Of a stretch of 64,000 nt of DNA, positions 16,445 through 24,713 are shown in pieces. The notes under the pieces are model-generated. The model was given only the letters and a program-made list of their open reading frames with translations, had not been told where the DNA came from and searched no databases. The position numbers and the translations under genes were made by a program. This DNA is from GCA-2687025 sp964473525 (lineage in GTDB: Bacteria; Poribacteria; WGA-4E; GCA-2687025), in assembly GCA_964473525.1 (NCBI GenBank), contig CAYYPK010000002.1, positions 186,001-250,000 on the forward strand, read 5' to 3'. Position 1 is the stretch's first letter, and every line of letters begins with the position of its first letter.

Positions 16445-18139
16445 CTACAAGGCCGTTCCCAGGCTAAGGTGCACTTTGCCGTCCAGCGGGGATCCCGACG
16501 GTTCGATTCCGTACTGGAACCGCACCAAGCCTCCGCGTGACTCCAGGTTGGCTCCAAGACCGTAGCCGACCTTCACGGGAGACTCGCCGGCAGGATCCCA
16601 GACGCGACCTACATCGACGAACGCGAACACGTGCGACATTCGCCCAGTGAGGACGCGGTACTCCAGGGAGCCCGTCGCGCGGCGCGTGCCGCGAAACTGG
16701 CGTTCTTCGTAGCCCCGCAACGTCGTAGCCCCGCCCATGAACAGCCACTCCGTGAAGGGGATCCGCGGGCCGCCCACCGTCGTCGCGGTTACGCGCGCCG
16801 CCACGACCTGCTGGCCGGAAGCCGGTACGAACAGGCTTGCGTCTACCCCAGCCCGCCTGAAGCTGATGTCGCCAGCCACCGCGTCGACGTCCACGCGTAG
16901 TAGCGCGCCGGCGGAGGGGTTCGGGTGAAAGTCGCGCGTGTCGAGAGCGACGGACGCTACGCCGCCCCAACCAGAGGATCCCTCCGCGAGGACCGACTGC
17001 ACGCCGGCCTCGGCGGCGACGCGCGAGGTCAGGTTCCAGGTCAGACTACTACGCGCCGCCCGAGTGCGCGAGCCCTGGTAACGTTCGGCGTCCCACTCTA
17101 CCTCCCACGCCACTCCGCGACCGAACAGGAACGGCTCGCGGTACGCGAACTGGTTCGTCCGGTTTTCTCCAGACTCCCAGCGTAGCCGCGCCTCGCGGCC
17201 AGTACCCAGGATGTTCGTCTCGACGGCTTCGATGATGCCCGTTACCTGCGCCGCGTCCTCGAGCGAGGCTGGTGGCGCGTACCCCAGCACACCGAGGAAC
17301 CGCGCCGTTCTCGCCTCCTCGAGCCGCGCTCGGTAGATGACCGACCCGTCGCTGGACCCGCGCAGCACGTCGGCTGGATGCAGGCTCGTGAACAGGCCGC
17401 TGTTGAGGAGCCTTCGCCGCGCGCCCGCTACCCGCCGGCTGTCGTACACGTCCGTCGCCTCGATTCCCACGATACGGCGCAGCAGCGTGTGGCGGGTCTT
17501 GGTGACGCCTTCGAAGGTCACCTTCTCGAATGTGACCCGAGGCCCTTCGTCGACGGCGATGGCCAGACTGAGGCTTCCGTCGGCTTCGTCCGCCTCGACC
17601 AGCCGCACCGCGACGCTGGCGAGCGGGTGTCCCGCCTCCGCGTACGCCGCTGACAGCAGGCCGACCCCACGCGCCCAACGGGCGGCGTTATACGAGTCGG
17701 ACTCCCGCAGGCCGCTGATCCGACGCGCGTCGTCCTCGGACATCCACCCAAGGCCCGACCACCGCACGCTAGCGACACGCGCGACGGCGCCCTCCTGTAC
17801 GTCGATAGCGACTCGCTGTGACGTGGGCGTGAGGGCCTCGATGTGGGCCGATGCGCGCGCGAACGGGCGATCCGCCGCGGTGTATGCTTCGAGCAGCGAG
17901 CGAACGGCTTCGTCCGCGGTCGACGCGGTGGCGGGCGCCCCAGGAACGACGCCGGTGGCCGCGCGCGCTTCCTCCTCCGTCAGCGCCGAGGAGCCCCTTA
18001 CGACGACGTCGGCCACGACGCTGTCGTCCGCTCCAGACGCGGCGACGGCCCAGCCCACGGCGAAGGCGAGGCAGGCGCGCGAGGCACGGAGCCTAGTATT
18101 CGTCGTCGTCGTCGACCTCGTCTTCGTCGTCCTCACCAT
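16445..18139 (-). CDS. Omp85/BamA-TamA-like outer-membrane protein
   Basis: A 564-residue protein with an N-terminal signal sequence (basic, Thr-rich start, then A-C-L-A-F-A-V-G-W-A-V-A-A-S-G). About three POTRA-type domains cover residues 40-270, including V-T-F-E-K-V-T-F-E-G-V-T-K-T. A C-terminal 16-strand-type barrel holds the family loop motif G-G-A-T-T-L-R-G-Y-E and the closing V-G-Y-G-L-G-A-N. Members insert or export proteins at the outer membrane. It is shorter than BamA, which usually has five POTRA domains, so it is more TamA-like. The start at ATG 18139 overlaps the preceding gene by 47 bases; no other start keeps the signal peptide whole. Confidence 0.85.
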   Translation of the reverse strand: MVRTTKTRSTTTTNTRLRASRACLAFAVGWAVAASGADDSVVADVVVRGSSALTEEEARAATGVVPGAPATASTADEAVRSLLEAYTAADRPFARASAHIEALTPTSQRVAIDVQEGAVARVASVRWSGLGWMSEDDARRISGLRESDSYNAARWARGVGLLSAAYAEAGHPLASVAVRLVEADEADGSLSLAIAVDEGPRVTFEKVTFEGVTKTRHTLLRRIVGIEATDVYDSRRVAGARRRLLNSGLFTSLHPADVLRGSSDGSVIYRARLEEARTARFLGVLGYAPPASLEDAAQVTGIIEAVETNILGTGREARLRWESGENRTNQFAYREPFLFGRGVAWEVEWDAERYQGSRTRAARSSLTWNLTSRVAAEAGVQSVLAEGSSGWGGVASVALDTRDFHPNPSAGALLRVDVDAVAGDISFRRAGVDASLFVPASGQQVVAARVTATTVGGPRIPFTEWLFMGGATTLRGYEERQFRGTRRATGSLEYRVLTGRMSHVFAFVDVGRVWDPAGESPVKVGYGLGANLESRGGLVRFQYGIEPSGSPLDGKVHLSLGTAL

Positions 18140-18506
18140 CCTCGTAGAACTCGTACTCGTCCTCTGCCATGAGCGACTCGAGCTCGGACGGGAAGTCCAC
18201 CCGCATGCGGAAGAGCCACCCGTCCGTCTCGGGCGAGTTGTTAATGAGCGACTCTTCGTCCGCGAGGTCTGGATTCACCTCCAGCACCTCGCCGGTTGCT
18301 GGCGAACGGTACGTCAACTCAACCCCGGCATTGGTCTCCAGCACCGCGATCGGCTCGTCGTGCTCGTACTCCGCCCCAACGTCGGGGAACTCGATGTACG
18401 CGATCCGCCCGTTCTCCAGCACGAGCCGGTCGGTGATCCCCACCACCGCCGTGTCCTCGCCCTCGAGCAGGATCCACTCGTGGTTCTTCGTGTAGCGCTT
18501 GCTCAA
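18093..18506 (-). CDS. Glycine cleavage H-like protein without lipoyl lysine
   Basis: A 137-residue protein aligning along its whole length with GcvH: Y-T-K-N-H-E-W at 5-11, V-G-I-T-D at 22-26, P-D-V-G-A at 41-45, and the C-terminal D-G-W-L-F-R-M and S-E-L-E-S-L-M. In GcvH the lipoyl lysine sits in E-S-V-K-A. Here the segment reads E-T-N-A-G-V-E (57-63), with no lysine nearby. An acidic tail (114-137) rich in Glu/Asp is extra. It therefore cannot carry lipoate at the normal place and probably has another role. The TTG start at 18506 is preceded by GGAGACGAGAA. No gcvT or gcvP is nearby; it lies between two outer-membrane protein genes. Confidence 0.82.
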   Translation of the reverse strand: MSKRYTKNHEWILLEGEDTAVVGITDRLVLENGRIAYIEFPDVGAEYEHDEPIAVLETNAGVELTYRSPATGEVLEVNPDLADEESLINNSPETDGWLFRMRVDFPSELESLMAEDEYEFYEDGEDDEDEVDDDDEY

Positions 18507-18609
18507 TTCTCGTCTCCAGTGCGCGTCCGCATGCCACGTTCTGAAGTGGTAATCGGCCGTAGAGCCGCCAAACTATACGGCCAAACTGAGCCGGAATCGA
18601 GCAAAAGCG

Positions 18610-19674
18610 TCAGTTGGAGTCGTGACGCGAGGGGCCGACGCCGAGGGACCACTGCCACCGACCGTCGTGGACAGCGTTCGTCTCGCCATCCAGGGCGATG
18701 GGCAGGTATGCCGGCCCGGCTGCTGCGCTCAGTTCGACGCCGCCAAGACGTAGCCAGGCGCCCGCCGTCGGGCCGAGGGCACGCCAGAGTCGCGCGTCGG
18801 TCGCGGGACCAGAGAGGACATGTGTCGCGGTCGAGACGAGGCGTTCCACGCGGCGCATGTATCCGACGCCCACGCCGAAGCGCTCGTGAACGGAGAGTCC
18901 CGCGCCGGCGGATCCCTGCGTCCCTTGCTTTGACGGCGTGCGCGCGTCCACATCAAGCGTCAGTTCGGCGGTGTCCGACAGACGCACGGAGCGACCAACG
19001 CCCAGCGTCACCTCGTGGCGTGGATCCCTCGGACGGCGTGGGTCAGGGTAAGACACGCCGTTGCTAAGGTTGCGGGCTGTCAAGGCGAGACGCCACCTGT
19101 CCGCTGGCGTCAGGGCCACGCCGACATCGAACGCCCAGCCCGCGCCTGTCTGACCATCGCCCGCCGCGTCTGGGTACTTCGAGCGCAGCCACCGTCCCGC
19201 CCCGCTGATTGTAAGCATCGACGACAGGCGACGCGACAGTCCCAGGCCCAACGCCATGTCGACGTTGGGGAACGCGTGCAGGGATTTGCCGTCGGCGTCC
19301 ACGCGCGCGAATCGGCCGGCGGCTCTATAGGCCAGGTCCGCCGTCATGCGCGTGTTGTCGCCGAGGCGCATGGGTCGCCGCATCCGCGCGAGAGCGTACC
19401 CGTTGCGCTCCAGCGTTGCCGCCGTCGTGGATCCGCCCACCGGATCGGGGAGCAGCACCTCGACGCGCGCCCGAGGGACGCGCAACGTTGAGACGTGCCA
19501 ACCGGACGCGGAGGCGTCGCTAGGGCCGGTAGTGACGCTTCCGAGCGCCCGTGACCGGACATCGCCTGTCTCTGATAGGTAGAGGAGCCCCGGCGGCAGC
19601 GCATCCGCGGCGGAGGTCAACAGGCACAGCGCGAGGACGGCGAGGCTAGCGTAGCAGTAAGACGACGTGCGCAA
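18610..19674 (-). CDS. PorV/UPF0164-like outer-membrane protein
   Basis: A protein of about 354 residues with a signal peptide (S-L-A-V-L-A-L-C-L-L-T-S-A-A-D-A) and alternating beta-strand sequence to the end. It includes W-A-F-D-V-G-V-A-L-T-P, L-A-L-T-A-R-N-L-S-N-G and V-T-L-G-V-G. The L-T-x-R-N-L-S pattern is common in PorV/FadL-like barrels of the UPF0164 type. I prefer the TTG at 19674, which places the signal peptide at the N-terminus; a GTG at 19722 gives 16 more residues and a longer overlap with acpS. The gene overlaps acpS by 29 bases. Function unknown; PorV-type proteins act in surface protein secretion in other phyla. Confidence 0.65.
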   Translation of the reverse strand: MRTSSYCYASLAVLALCLLTSAADALPPGLLYLSETGDVRSRALGSVTTGPSDASASGWHVSTLRVPRARVEVLLPDPVGGSTTAATLERNGYALARMRRPMRLGDNTRMTADLAYRAAGRFARVDADGKSLHAFPNVDMALGLGLSRRLSSMLTISGAGRWLRSKYPDAAGDGQTGAGWAFDVGVALTPADRWRLALTARNLSNGVSYPDPRRPRDPRHEVTLGVGRSVRLSDTAELTLDVDARTPSKQGTQGSAGAGLSVHERFGVGVGYMRRVERLVSTATHVLSGPATDARLWRALGPTAGAWLRLGGVELSAAAGPAYLPIALDGETNAVHDGRWQWSLGVGPSRHDSN

Positions 19675-20032
19675 CGGAGTGCTCTTCCGTGTGGGATAGG
19701 CTGACGCGGACGACCTGGCCACCGAGGCCCTCGTAGATGCGCCGCGCGCGGCCGTGAAACACGATGCCAGGGCGGCCGCTCCGCTCGCGCGCCACCTCGA
19801 TTTCCTTCCAGTCCAGACCGCGCCAACCCGTGCCGAGAGCCTTCATGGCGGCCTCCTTGGCGGCAAACCGCGCGGCGTAGCTCTGGTACGGCTTGGCGCG
19901 ACTACGGCAGTAGGCGCGCTCATCCTCGGTGAACACCCGCCGCTCGAAGCGCTCTCCCCAACGCTCCAGCGCCGCCTGGATGCGCGGGGTCTCGATGATG
20001 TCGATGCCTGTCGATATGTCCGTGAACGACAT
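19646..20032 (-). CDS. acpS: Holo-[acyl-carrier-protein] synthase
   Basis: A 128-residue AcpS-type phosphopantetheinyl transferase, which moves 4'-phosphopantetheine from CoA onto acyl carrier protein. Diagnostic motifs are G-I-D-I-I-E-T (Mg-binding Asp), F-T-E-D-E-R-A-Y-C, Y-A-A-R-F-A-A-K-E-A-A-M-K-A-L-G-T-G with the catalytic Glu-Ala, and V-S-L-S-H-T-E. The length is typical. It lies 65 bp after folP and overlaps the PorV-like gene at its 3' end. The folP-acpS-nnr grouping occurs in other bacteria. Confidence 0.95.
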   Translation of the reverse strand: MSFTDISTGIDIIETPRIQAALERWGERFERRVFTEDERAYCRSRAKPYQSYAARFAAKEAAMKALGTGWRGLDWKEIEVARERSGRPGIVFHGRARRIYEGLGGQVVRVSLSHTEEHSVAHVVLLLR

Positions 20033-20097
20033 GGGGTCTACCTTCGATGACAGTATGACGGCCCTCGGCGCGGGCGATCAAGACGGCTCGCGCGTTG

Positions 20098-20958
20098 CTA
20101 CGACGGGACACCGTATCTCACCGCGTCCGCGGCGCGAGCAACGCGGGCCATCTGGCGCACGTCGTGGACCCGCACGGCGTTCGCGCCGCCCACGATGGAT
20201 GTGGCGACCGTCGCGGCGCTGCCTGCCAGCCGGTCGTCTGGGGGTGCGCCGCCCAGGATGGCGCCGAGAAACGACTTGCGCGATGTCCCTACGAGCAGCG
20301 GGAATCCCAGGCAAGCCAACTCGTCGAGCCGACGCAGAATCTCCAGATTGTGTCCCAGCGCCGTCTTGCCGAAGCCGATGCCGGGGTCCACCATGATCGC
20401 GTTCCGGGCGACGCCGGCGCTGACCGCGGCCTCGGCGCGGCTCGCCAGATATGCCGCAATGTCGCCCACAACATCATCGTATCGCGGGTCGTCCTGCATC
20501 GTGCGGGGGGCGCCCTGCATGTGCATGATCGTGACGGCGGCGCCGTGACGCGCCACGACTTCGACCATCGCCGCGTCGGCGAGACCCGTGACGTCGTTCA
20601 CCATGTGCGCGCCAGCGGCGAGAGCGGCGTCTGCGACCGCCGCTTTGTACGTGTCCACCGAGACGACTACGTCGCCTCCCGGCGTCAGCGCCGCCACGAC
20701 AGGGAGCACGCGCGACATCTCTTCGTCCTCAGAGACCCCGGACGCGCCAGGACGGGTGGACTCGCCACCCACGTCGACGATGTGGGCGCCATCCGACGCA
20801 AGCTGGCGGGCTGCTTCGATCGCGGCGTCGGGTGTGGGATAGGCGCCGCCATCCGAGAAGGAGTCGGGCGTCACGTTCAGCACGCCCATGACAAGCGTGC
20901 GGCGCGAGTAGTCGAGGGAGAGGTCTCTACAGCGGAGGACGCCGCCAGGCGAGATCAC
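20098..20958 (-). CDS. folP: Dihydropteroate synthase
   Basis: A 286-residue TIM-barrel enzyme of folate synthesis that joins dihydropterin pyrophosphate with p-aminobenzoate. Motifs seen in order are M-G-V-L-N-V-T-P-D-S-F-S-D-G-G, D-V-G-G-E-S-T-R-P-G, I-V-D/V-S-V-D-T-Y, N-D-V-T-G, M-H-M-Q-G-A-P-R-T-M-Q, D-P-G-I-G-F-G-K and G-T-S-R-K-S-F-L. All the substrate-binding loops look intact. The GTG start at 20958 lies 16 bases after the ftsH stop, the conserved ftsH-folP order of many bacteria. Confidence 0.96.
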   Translation of the reverse strand: MISPGGVLRCRDLSLDYSRRTLVMGVLNVTPDSFSDGGAYPTPDAAIEAARQLASDGAHIVDVGGESTRPGASGVSEDEEMSRVLPVVAALTPGGDVVVSVDTYKAAVADAALAAGAHMVNDVTGLADAAMVEVVARHGAAVTIMHMQGAPRTMQDDPRYDDVVGDIAAYLASRAEAAVSAGVARNAIMVDPGIGFGKTALGHNLEILRRLDELACLGFPLLVGTSRKSFLGAILGGAPPDDRLAGSAATVATSIVGGANAVRVHDVRQMARVARAADAVRYGVPS

Positions 20959-20974
20959 AGGCAGCGTGTCGGGT

Positions 20975-22879
20975 TCACGCCTCGGCCCCGGCGTCCAAGG
21001 GCGGCGCGTCGACGCTCAACTCGCTCGCGTCGAGCTCGGGTGAGTCGTCCGCGGCAGCCAACGCCTCGTGAGGTCTCGGCCCGAGGAGCCGATCGATGTC
21101 ATCCGAGTCCAGCGTCTCGTTCTCCAGCAGGCTCTCGGCGAGGGCGTGCAGCTTGTCGACGTGCGTGCGCATGATGTCGCTCGCCGCCGCCCAGGCTGTC
21201 TCGACGACCTTGCGCACCTCTTCGTCTATCAGCACGGCGGTCTGCTCGGAGAAGTCCTTGTGCGTAGCGATTTCGCGGCCGAGGAATATCTGCTCGTCAC
21301 GCTGACCAAACGAGAGTGGCCCGAGCTTCTCGCTCATGCCGAATTCGCACACCATGCGCCTTGCAATGTCCGTCGCCTGCTCGAAGTCGTTCTTCGCGCC
21401 CGTGGTCTGTTCACCGAAGATGAGCTCCTCGGCGATGCGTCCACCGAGACCATGGCTGATCCGGCCCATCAGCTGCGCGCGCGTGTGATTGTGGCGATCT
21501 TCCAGCGGCAGGCTCACGTTGACGCCCAGCGCGCGGCCGCGGGGGATGATGGAGACCTTGTAGTTGGGGTCTACGTCTGGATGGCAGTGCGAAACGAGCG
21601 CGTGCCCTGCCTCGTGGAAGGCCGTGATGCGCCTTTCGCGGTCGCTGATGACGAGGCTGCGCCGCTCGGGGCCCATCATCACGCGGTCCTTCGCATCCTC
21701 GAAGCACTGCATGGGAATGTCGTCGTATCCCGACTTCGCGGCAAGGAGCGCAGCCTCGTTCATGATGTTCTCGAGGTCCGCGCCGGAGAACATAGGCGTT
21801 CCCCTCGCGAGTCGCTCCAGGTCGACCTCGCCGGCAAGCGGCTTCTCGCGCGCGTGCACGTTGAGTATGGCCTCGCGCCCGCGCACGTCTGGGAGATCGA
21901 CCATCACCTGCCGGTCGAATCTGCCAGCGCGCAGCAGCGCCGGGTCGAGGACGTCGGGTCGGTTCGTCGCGGCGACGACGATGACGCCGCCGGACGTGTC
22001 GAACCCGTCCATGTCGACAAGCAGTTGGTTGAGCGTCTGTTCGCGTTCGTCGTGCCCGCCGCCGATCCCGGCGCCACGATGGCGGCCGACGGCGTCCAGT
22101 TCGTCGATGAAGATGATGCAGGGCGCGTTCTTCTTGCCCTGTTCGAAAAGGTCACGAACGCGAGCAGCTCCAACGCCCACGAACATCTCGACGAAGTCGG
22201 AGCCGCTGATGCTGAAGAACGGCACGCCCGCCTCGCCCGCGACCGCGCGCGCCAGAAGCGTCTTCCCCGTTCCCGGCGGGCCGACAAGCATGACGCCCTT
22301 GGGGATGCGACCTCCCAGCCGCTGGAACTTCTTCGGCTCGCGAAGGAATTCTATGATCTCCTGAAGCGCGTCCTTCGCCTCGTCGCATCCGGCGACGTCA
22401 ACGAATGTCGCCTTGGGGGCCGCCTGCGAATACACCTTCGCGCGGCTCTTGCCGAAGGACATGGCGCGGTTGCCCGTGCCTTGCATCTGACGCGACATGA
22501 AGAAGATGAGACCGATGAAGAACAGCAGTGGGAGCACGCTCGTCGCGAGGATACTCAGCCACTGGTACTTGCGGGCGGCTTTGTAGTCCCAGTCGATGTC
22601 CTGGGCGATGAGCTTGTCTTCGAGGTTGAGCTCACCCGACGGCAACCGGCTGATCTCGTCCACCCGCTGGTCGGCGTAGGTGACAGAGATCGTGTCGGGG
22701 CCAATGATGACATGCCCGATGGACGACGGAGCCTGCTCGACGGTACGCAGGAAGTCGCTGAACGTAGGCGCATCGCCCGCCGCGTCGGCCCCAGATCCCG
22801 TGAAGCGCCAGAAGGCGCCAAACGCGATGATGATGAGGACGACGAACCAAACGGTGAAGTAACGCGCGTTCTTGTTCAC
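20975..22879 (-). CDS. ftsH: ATP-dependent zinc metalloprotease FtsH
   Basis: A 634-residue inner-membrane AAA protease. Two transmembrane helices (10-27 and ~110-128) flank a periplasmic domain. The AAA module has Walker A G-P-P-G-T-G-K-T (200-207), Walker B I-I-F-I-D-E (255-260), the SRH region with arginine fingers near 317-323, and the pore motif F-V-G. The zinc site H-E-A-G-H is at 422-426 with a downstream acidic ligand. The C-terminal tail is acidic and low-complexity. The GTG start at 22879 has GGAGAG six bases before it and a clear promoter upstream. It is the first gene of the operon running to about 12998. Confidence 0.97.
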   Translation of the reverse strand: MNKNARYFTVWFVVLIIIAFGAFWRFTGSGADAAGDAPTFSDFLRTVEQAPSSIGHVIIGPDTISVTYADQRVDEISRLPSGELNLEDKLIAQDIDWDYKAARKYQWLSILATSVLPLLFFIGLIFFMSRQMQGTGNRAMSFGKSRAKVYSQAAPKATFVDVAGCDEAKDALQEIIEFLREPKKFQRLGGRIPKGVMLVGPPGTGKTLLARAVAGEAGVPFFSISGSDFVEMFVGVGAARVRDLFEQGKKNAPCIIFIDELDAVGRHRGAGIGGGHDEREQTLNQLLVDMDGFDTSGGVIVVAATNRPDVLDPALLRAGRFDRQVMVDLPDVRGREAILNVHAREKPLAGEVDLERLARGTPMFSGADLENIMNEAALLAAKSGYDDIPMQCFEDAKDRVMMGPERRSLVISDRERRITAFHEAGHALVSHCHPDVDPNYKVSIIPRGRALGVNVSLPLEDRHNHTRAQLMGRISHGLGGRIAEELIFGEQTTGAKNDFEQATDIARRMVCEFGMSEKLGPLSFGQRDEQIFLGREIATHKDFSEQTAVLIDEEVRKVVETAWAAASDIMRTHVDKLHALAESLLENETLDSDDIDRLLGPRPHEALAAADDSPELDASELSVDAPPLDAGAEA

Positions 22880-22987
22880 GCAGCTCTCCGCAGCGCAGGG
22901 CGGTCACGAATCGGCGACAGCGCGTATGGGCCAGGGCATTGACGGGCCCAGGATCGTGCCGCGCAACGCGTGCCAGGCACTCGGTGA

Positions 22988-23017
22988 AGTATAGCAACAG
23001 CGCCTGGAGGATGACAA
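22988..23017 (-). promoter_or_regulatory. Promoter of the ftsH operon
   Basis: On the minus strand TTGTCA (23017-23012; 5/6 to consensus), an 18-bp spacer, then TATACT (22993-22988). It lies about 110 bases before the ftsH GTG. Confidence 0.6.
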
Positions 23018-23044
23018 ATACGCCCCGGCGCCTCGCCGGCCCCC

Positions 23045-23992
23045 TTACGGCCTCAGCAGCGGCCTCAGTTCGCGGAACCGCTCCAATGTGTGTTCGATGC
23101 CGGCTTCCATGTCATACGCCGGCGCAAACCCCAGTTCCTCTCGCAACGTAGAATCGTCGTAATCCCACTGTATGCCGAACACGCCGTCCTCGACGGACAG
23201 GTCGGCGCCCGGCACAAGGTTGCGGACCGCCTCGATTCCCTCCTTCACGGAGCGGTAGTCGCCCTTCACCGTGAAGCTGCGGGTATCGGTCGTCGGCGCC
23301 GCGAGCGCGGTCGTGATGACTCGCGATACATCCTCGACGAACTGCCAATCTACAACGTCGTCACCGAAGGGCGCGGTATACGCCTCGCCGTAGGCCGCCG
23401 CCTCGATCATCTTCGTCGTGAAGGAGCTCATGCCCCGTGTGCGCCCGACGCCGTACACCGATGTAAACCGCAGGCCGATGTTGTCGCACCCGTATTCGCC
23501 GAAGTAGTGGTCGGCGTACTTCTCGCATAGCGACTTGCACGCGCCATAGATGAACTTTGGGAAGTGCGGATCGTCGTTGGCGACCTGGCGGCCGCCGTAG
23601 TCCGCCGGTGAGCCGAACACGGCGACGCTGCTCGCCCACACCAGCCGCGGGAGCTGGAACAGACGCTGCGCCTCGAAGATGTTGACGGTGCCCTCGCACA
23701 CGACGCGTAACGCCATCGCTGGGTTCGCCTGGCACGCGGGCACCTGCCACGACGCCAAATGCACGATCCTGTCGATCTTCTCCGTCTTGACGGCGCGCAT
23801 GATGGATGGCAGGTCGGTGATGTCGCCCTGGACGAACTTGATTTGGTCGATCTCTTGGGGGGTCATTACCATACGTGGTATCGTATGGTCCTCGACGATG
23901 TCGTAGACTACCGCGGTCTCGCCGTCGCGCAGCAGATCGCGAATGACATACGACCCGATGCACCCGAATCCGCCGGTGATCAACACGTTCAC
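23045..23992 (-). CDS. NAD-dependent epimerase/dehydratase (extended SDR)
   Basis: A 315-residue short-chain dehydrogenase of the sugar-nucleotide epimerase type. The NAD loop is T-G-G-F-G-C-I-G right after the start. A D-I-V-E-D segment may bind the NAD ribose, and H-L-A-S follows. The catalytic region gives W-A-S-S-V-A-V-F and then F-I-Y-G-A-C-K, whose Y-x-x-x-K supplies the active Tyr and Lys. I chose GTG 23992, with the ribosome site GGAAGGGG, over the ATG at 24025, which has none and adds 11 residues before the usual N-terminus. The gene is divergent from the sigma-factor gene, with 80 bp between starts. The substrate is not determined; L-threonine-dehydrogenase-like or UDP-sugar activity are both possible. 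Confidence 0.85.
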   Translation of the reverse strand: MNVLITGGFGCIGSYVIRDLLRDGETAVVYDIVEDHTIPRMVMTPQEIDQIKFVQGDITDLPSIMRAVKTEKIDRIVHLASWQVPACQANPAMALRVVCEGTVNIFEAQRLFQLPRLVWASSVAVFGSPADYGGRQVANDDPHFPKFIYGACKSLCEKYADHYFGEYGCDNIGLRFTSVYGVGRTRGMSSFTTKMIEAAAYGEAYTAPFGDDVVDWQFVEDVSRVITTALAAPTTDTRSFTVKGDYRSVKEGIEAVRNLVPGADLSVEDGVFGIQWDYDDSTLREELGFAPAYDMEAGIEHTLERFRELRPLLRP

Positions 23993-24072
23993 AGGCTGCC
24001 CCTTCCGCCAGTCCACTTTCGCCATGAAGCCGGGCAATCGCCGCCGCGGCGACGAGCCGAAAGCGACCGGAA

Positions 24073-24639
24073 ATGAGCCTGCCCGACCCCGACGATAATA
24101 CCCTCGTACGACGGACGCGAGAAGGCGGCCTCGACGCGTTTGGGGTTCTTGTGTTGCGCTACCGCCATCGCGCGACGGGGCTCGCCTATCGGTTCCTCGG
24201 AGACGCCGAGGAGGCGCGTGACGTGTCACAGGAAGCCTTCGCGAAGGCTTACGGCTCGCTGTCCTCGTACCGGGACGGCACGCGCTTCGACAGTTGGCTG
24301 CTCAGGATCGTCGCGAACACCGCGCGCGATCTGCTGCGCACGCGCACGCGGCGCGGCCCTCACACGCCCATCGACTCCATCGTAGACCTGCCGGCCGACT
24401 CGCTCACGCCCGACCGCGCGGCGGAGCTCGGCGACATGCATGCTCGTCTCGCCCGGGAATTGGCGCTCCTGCCTCAGCGGCAGAGGATGGCGTTTGTCCT
24501 GCACGAGCAGGAAGGCATGCCGCACGCCGAAATCGCCGAGGTGTTGGGCGAGAAGGTTGGGACGGTGCGTTGGCTCCTGTTCCGCGCTCGCGAGCAGCTT
24601 CGCGACCGCCTCGCCGACCTCCTGGAGGACCGCGAATGA
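24073..24639 (+). CDS. RNA polymerase sigma factor, ECF/sigma-70 family
   Basis: A 188-residue two-domain sigma factor. Region 2 covers about 22-90 and includes Y-R-F-L-G-D-A-E-E-A-R-D-V-S-Q-E-A-F and the F-D-S-W-L-L-R-I-V-A-N-T-A-R-D segment typical of ECF factors. Region 4 covers ~125-180, with L-P-Q-R-Q-R-M-A-F-V-L and the helix-turn-helix around I-A-E-V-L-G-E-K-V-G-T-V-R. It probably controls its own operon together with the membrane anti-sigma-like protein downstream. Its stop overlaps the start of a 25-codon ORF (ATGA). The ribosome site before the ATG is weak (GGA). Confidence 0.93.
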   Translation: MSLPDPDDNTLVRRTREGGLDAFGVLVLRYRHRATGLAYRFLGDAEEARDVSQEAFAKAYGSLSSYRDGTRFDSWLLRIVANTARDLLRTRTRRGPHTPIDSIVDLPADSLTPDRAAELGDMHARLARELALLPQRQRMAFVLHEQEGMPHAEIAEVLGEKVGTVRWLLFRAREQLRDRLADLLEDRE

Positions 24640-24713
24640 CCCTCTCGGCAGAAATCGCCAACGCTTCGGCGCCGGCGCCGTTCGGCTATACCAGGAAGGG
24701 GCTGCAGACGTGA
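24636..24713 (+). CDS. 25-codon mini-ORF bridging sigma and anti-sigma genes
   Basis: An ATG overlapping the sigma-factor stop (ATGA, 24636-24639) opens a 25-residue frame. Its TGA (24711-24713) overlaps the GTG start of the anti-sigma-like gene (GTGA, 24710-24713). The peptide runs M-T-L-S-A-E-I through G-Y-T-R-K-G-L-Q-T and matches no family I know. Both junctions are the four-base overlaps used elsewhere here for translational coupling, so it may be a coupling ORF or leader rather than a functional peptide. Chance cannot be excluded. Confidence 0.4.
   Translation: MTLSAEIANASAPAPFGYTRKGLQT

Noticed and set aside
15139..16467. 442-codon open frame antisense to nnr
   Set aside because: Low-complexity Ser/Ala/Arg sequence without a ribosome site, a shadow of nnr.
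16495..16520. tRNA T-loop-like GGTTCGATTCC
   Set aside because: It lies inside the Omp85 coding frame and has no acceptor or anticodon stem around it.
21068..22942. 624-codon open frame antisense to ftsH
   Set aside because: It mirrors the ftsH gene; long antisense frames are expected at this GC content and codon use, and it has no domain pattern.
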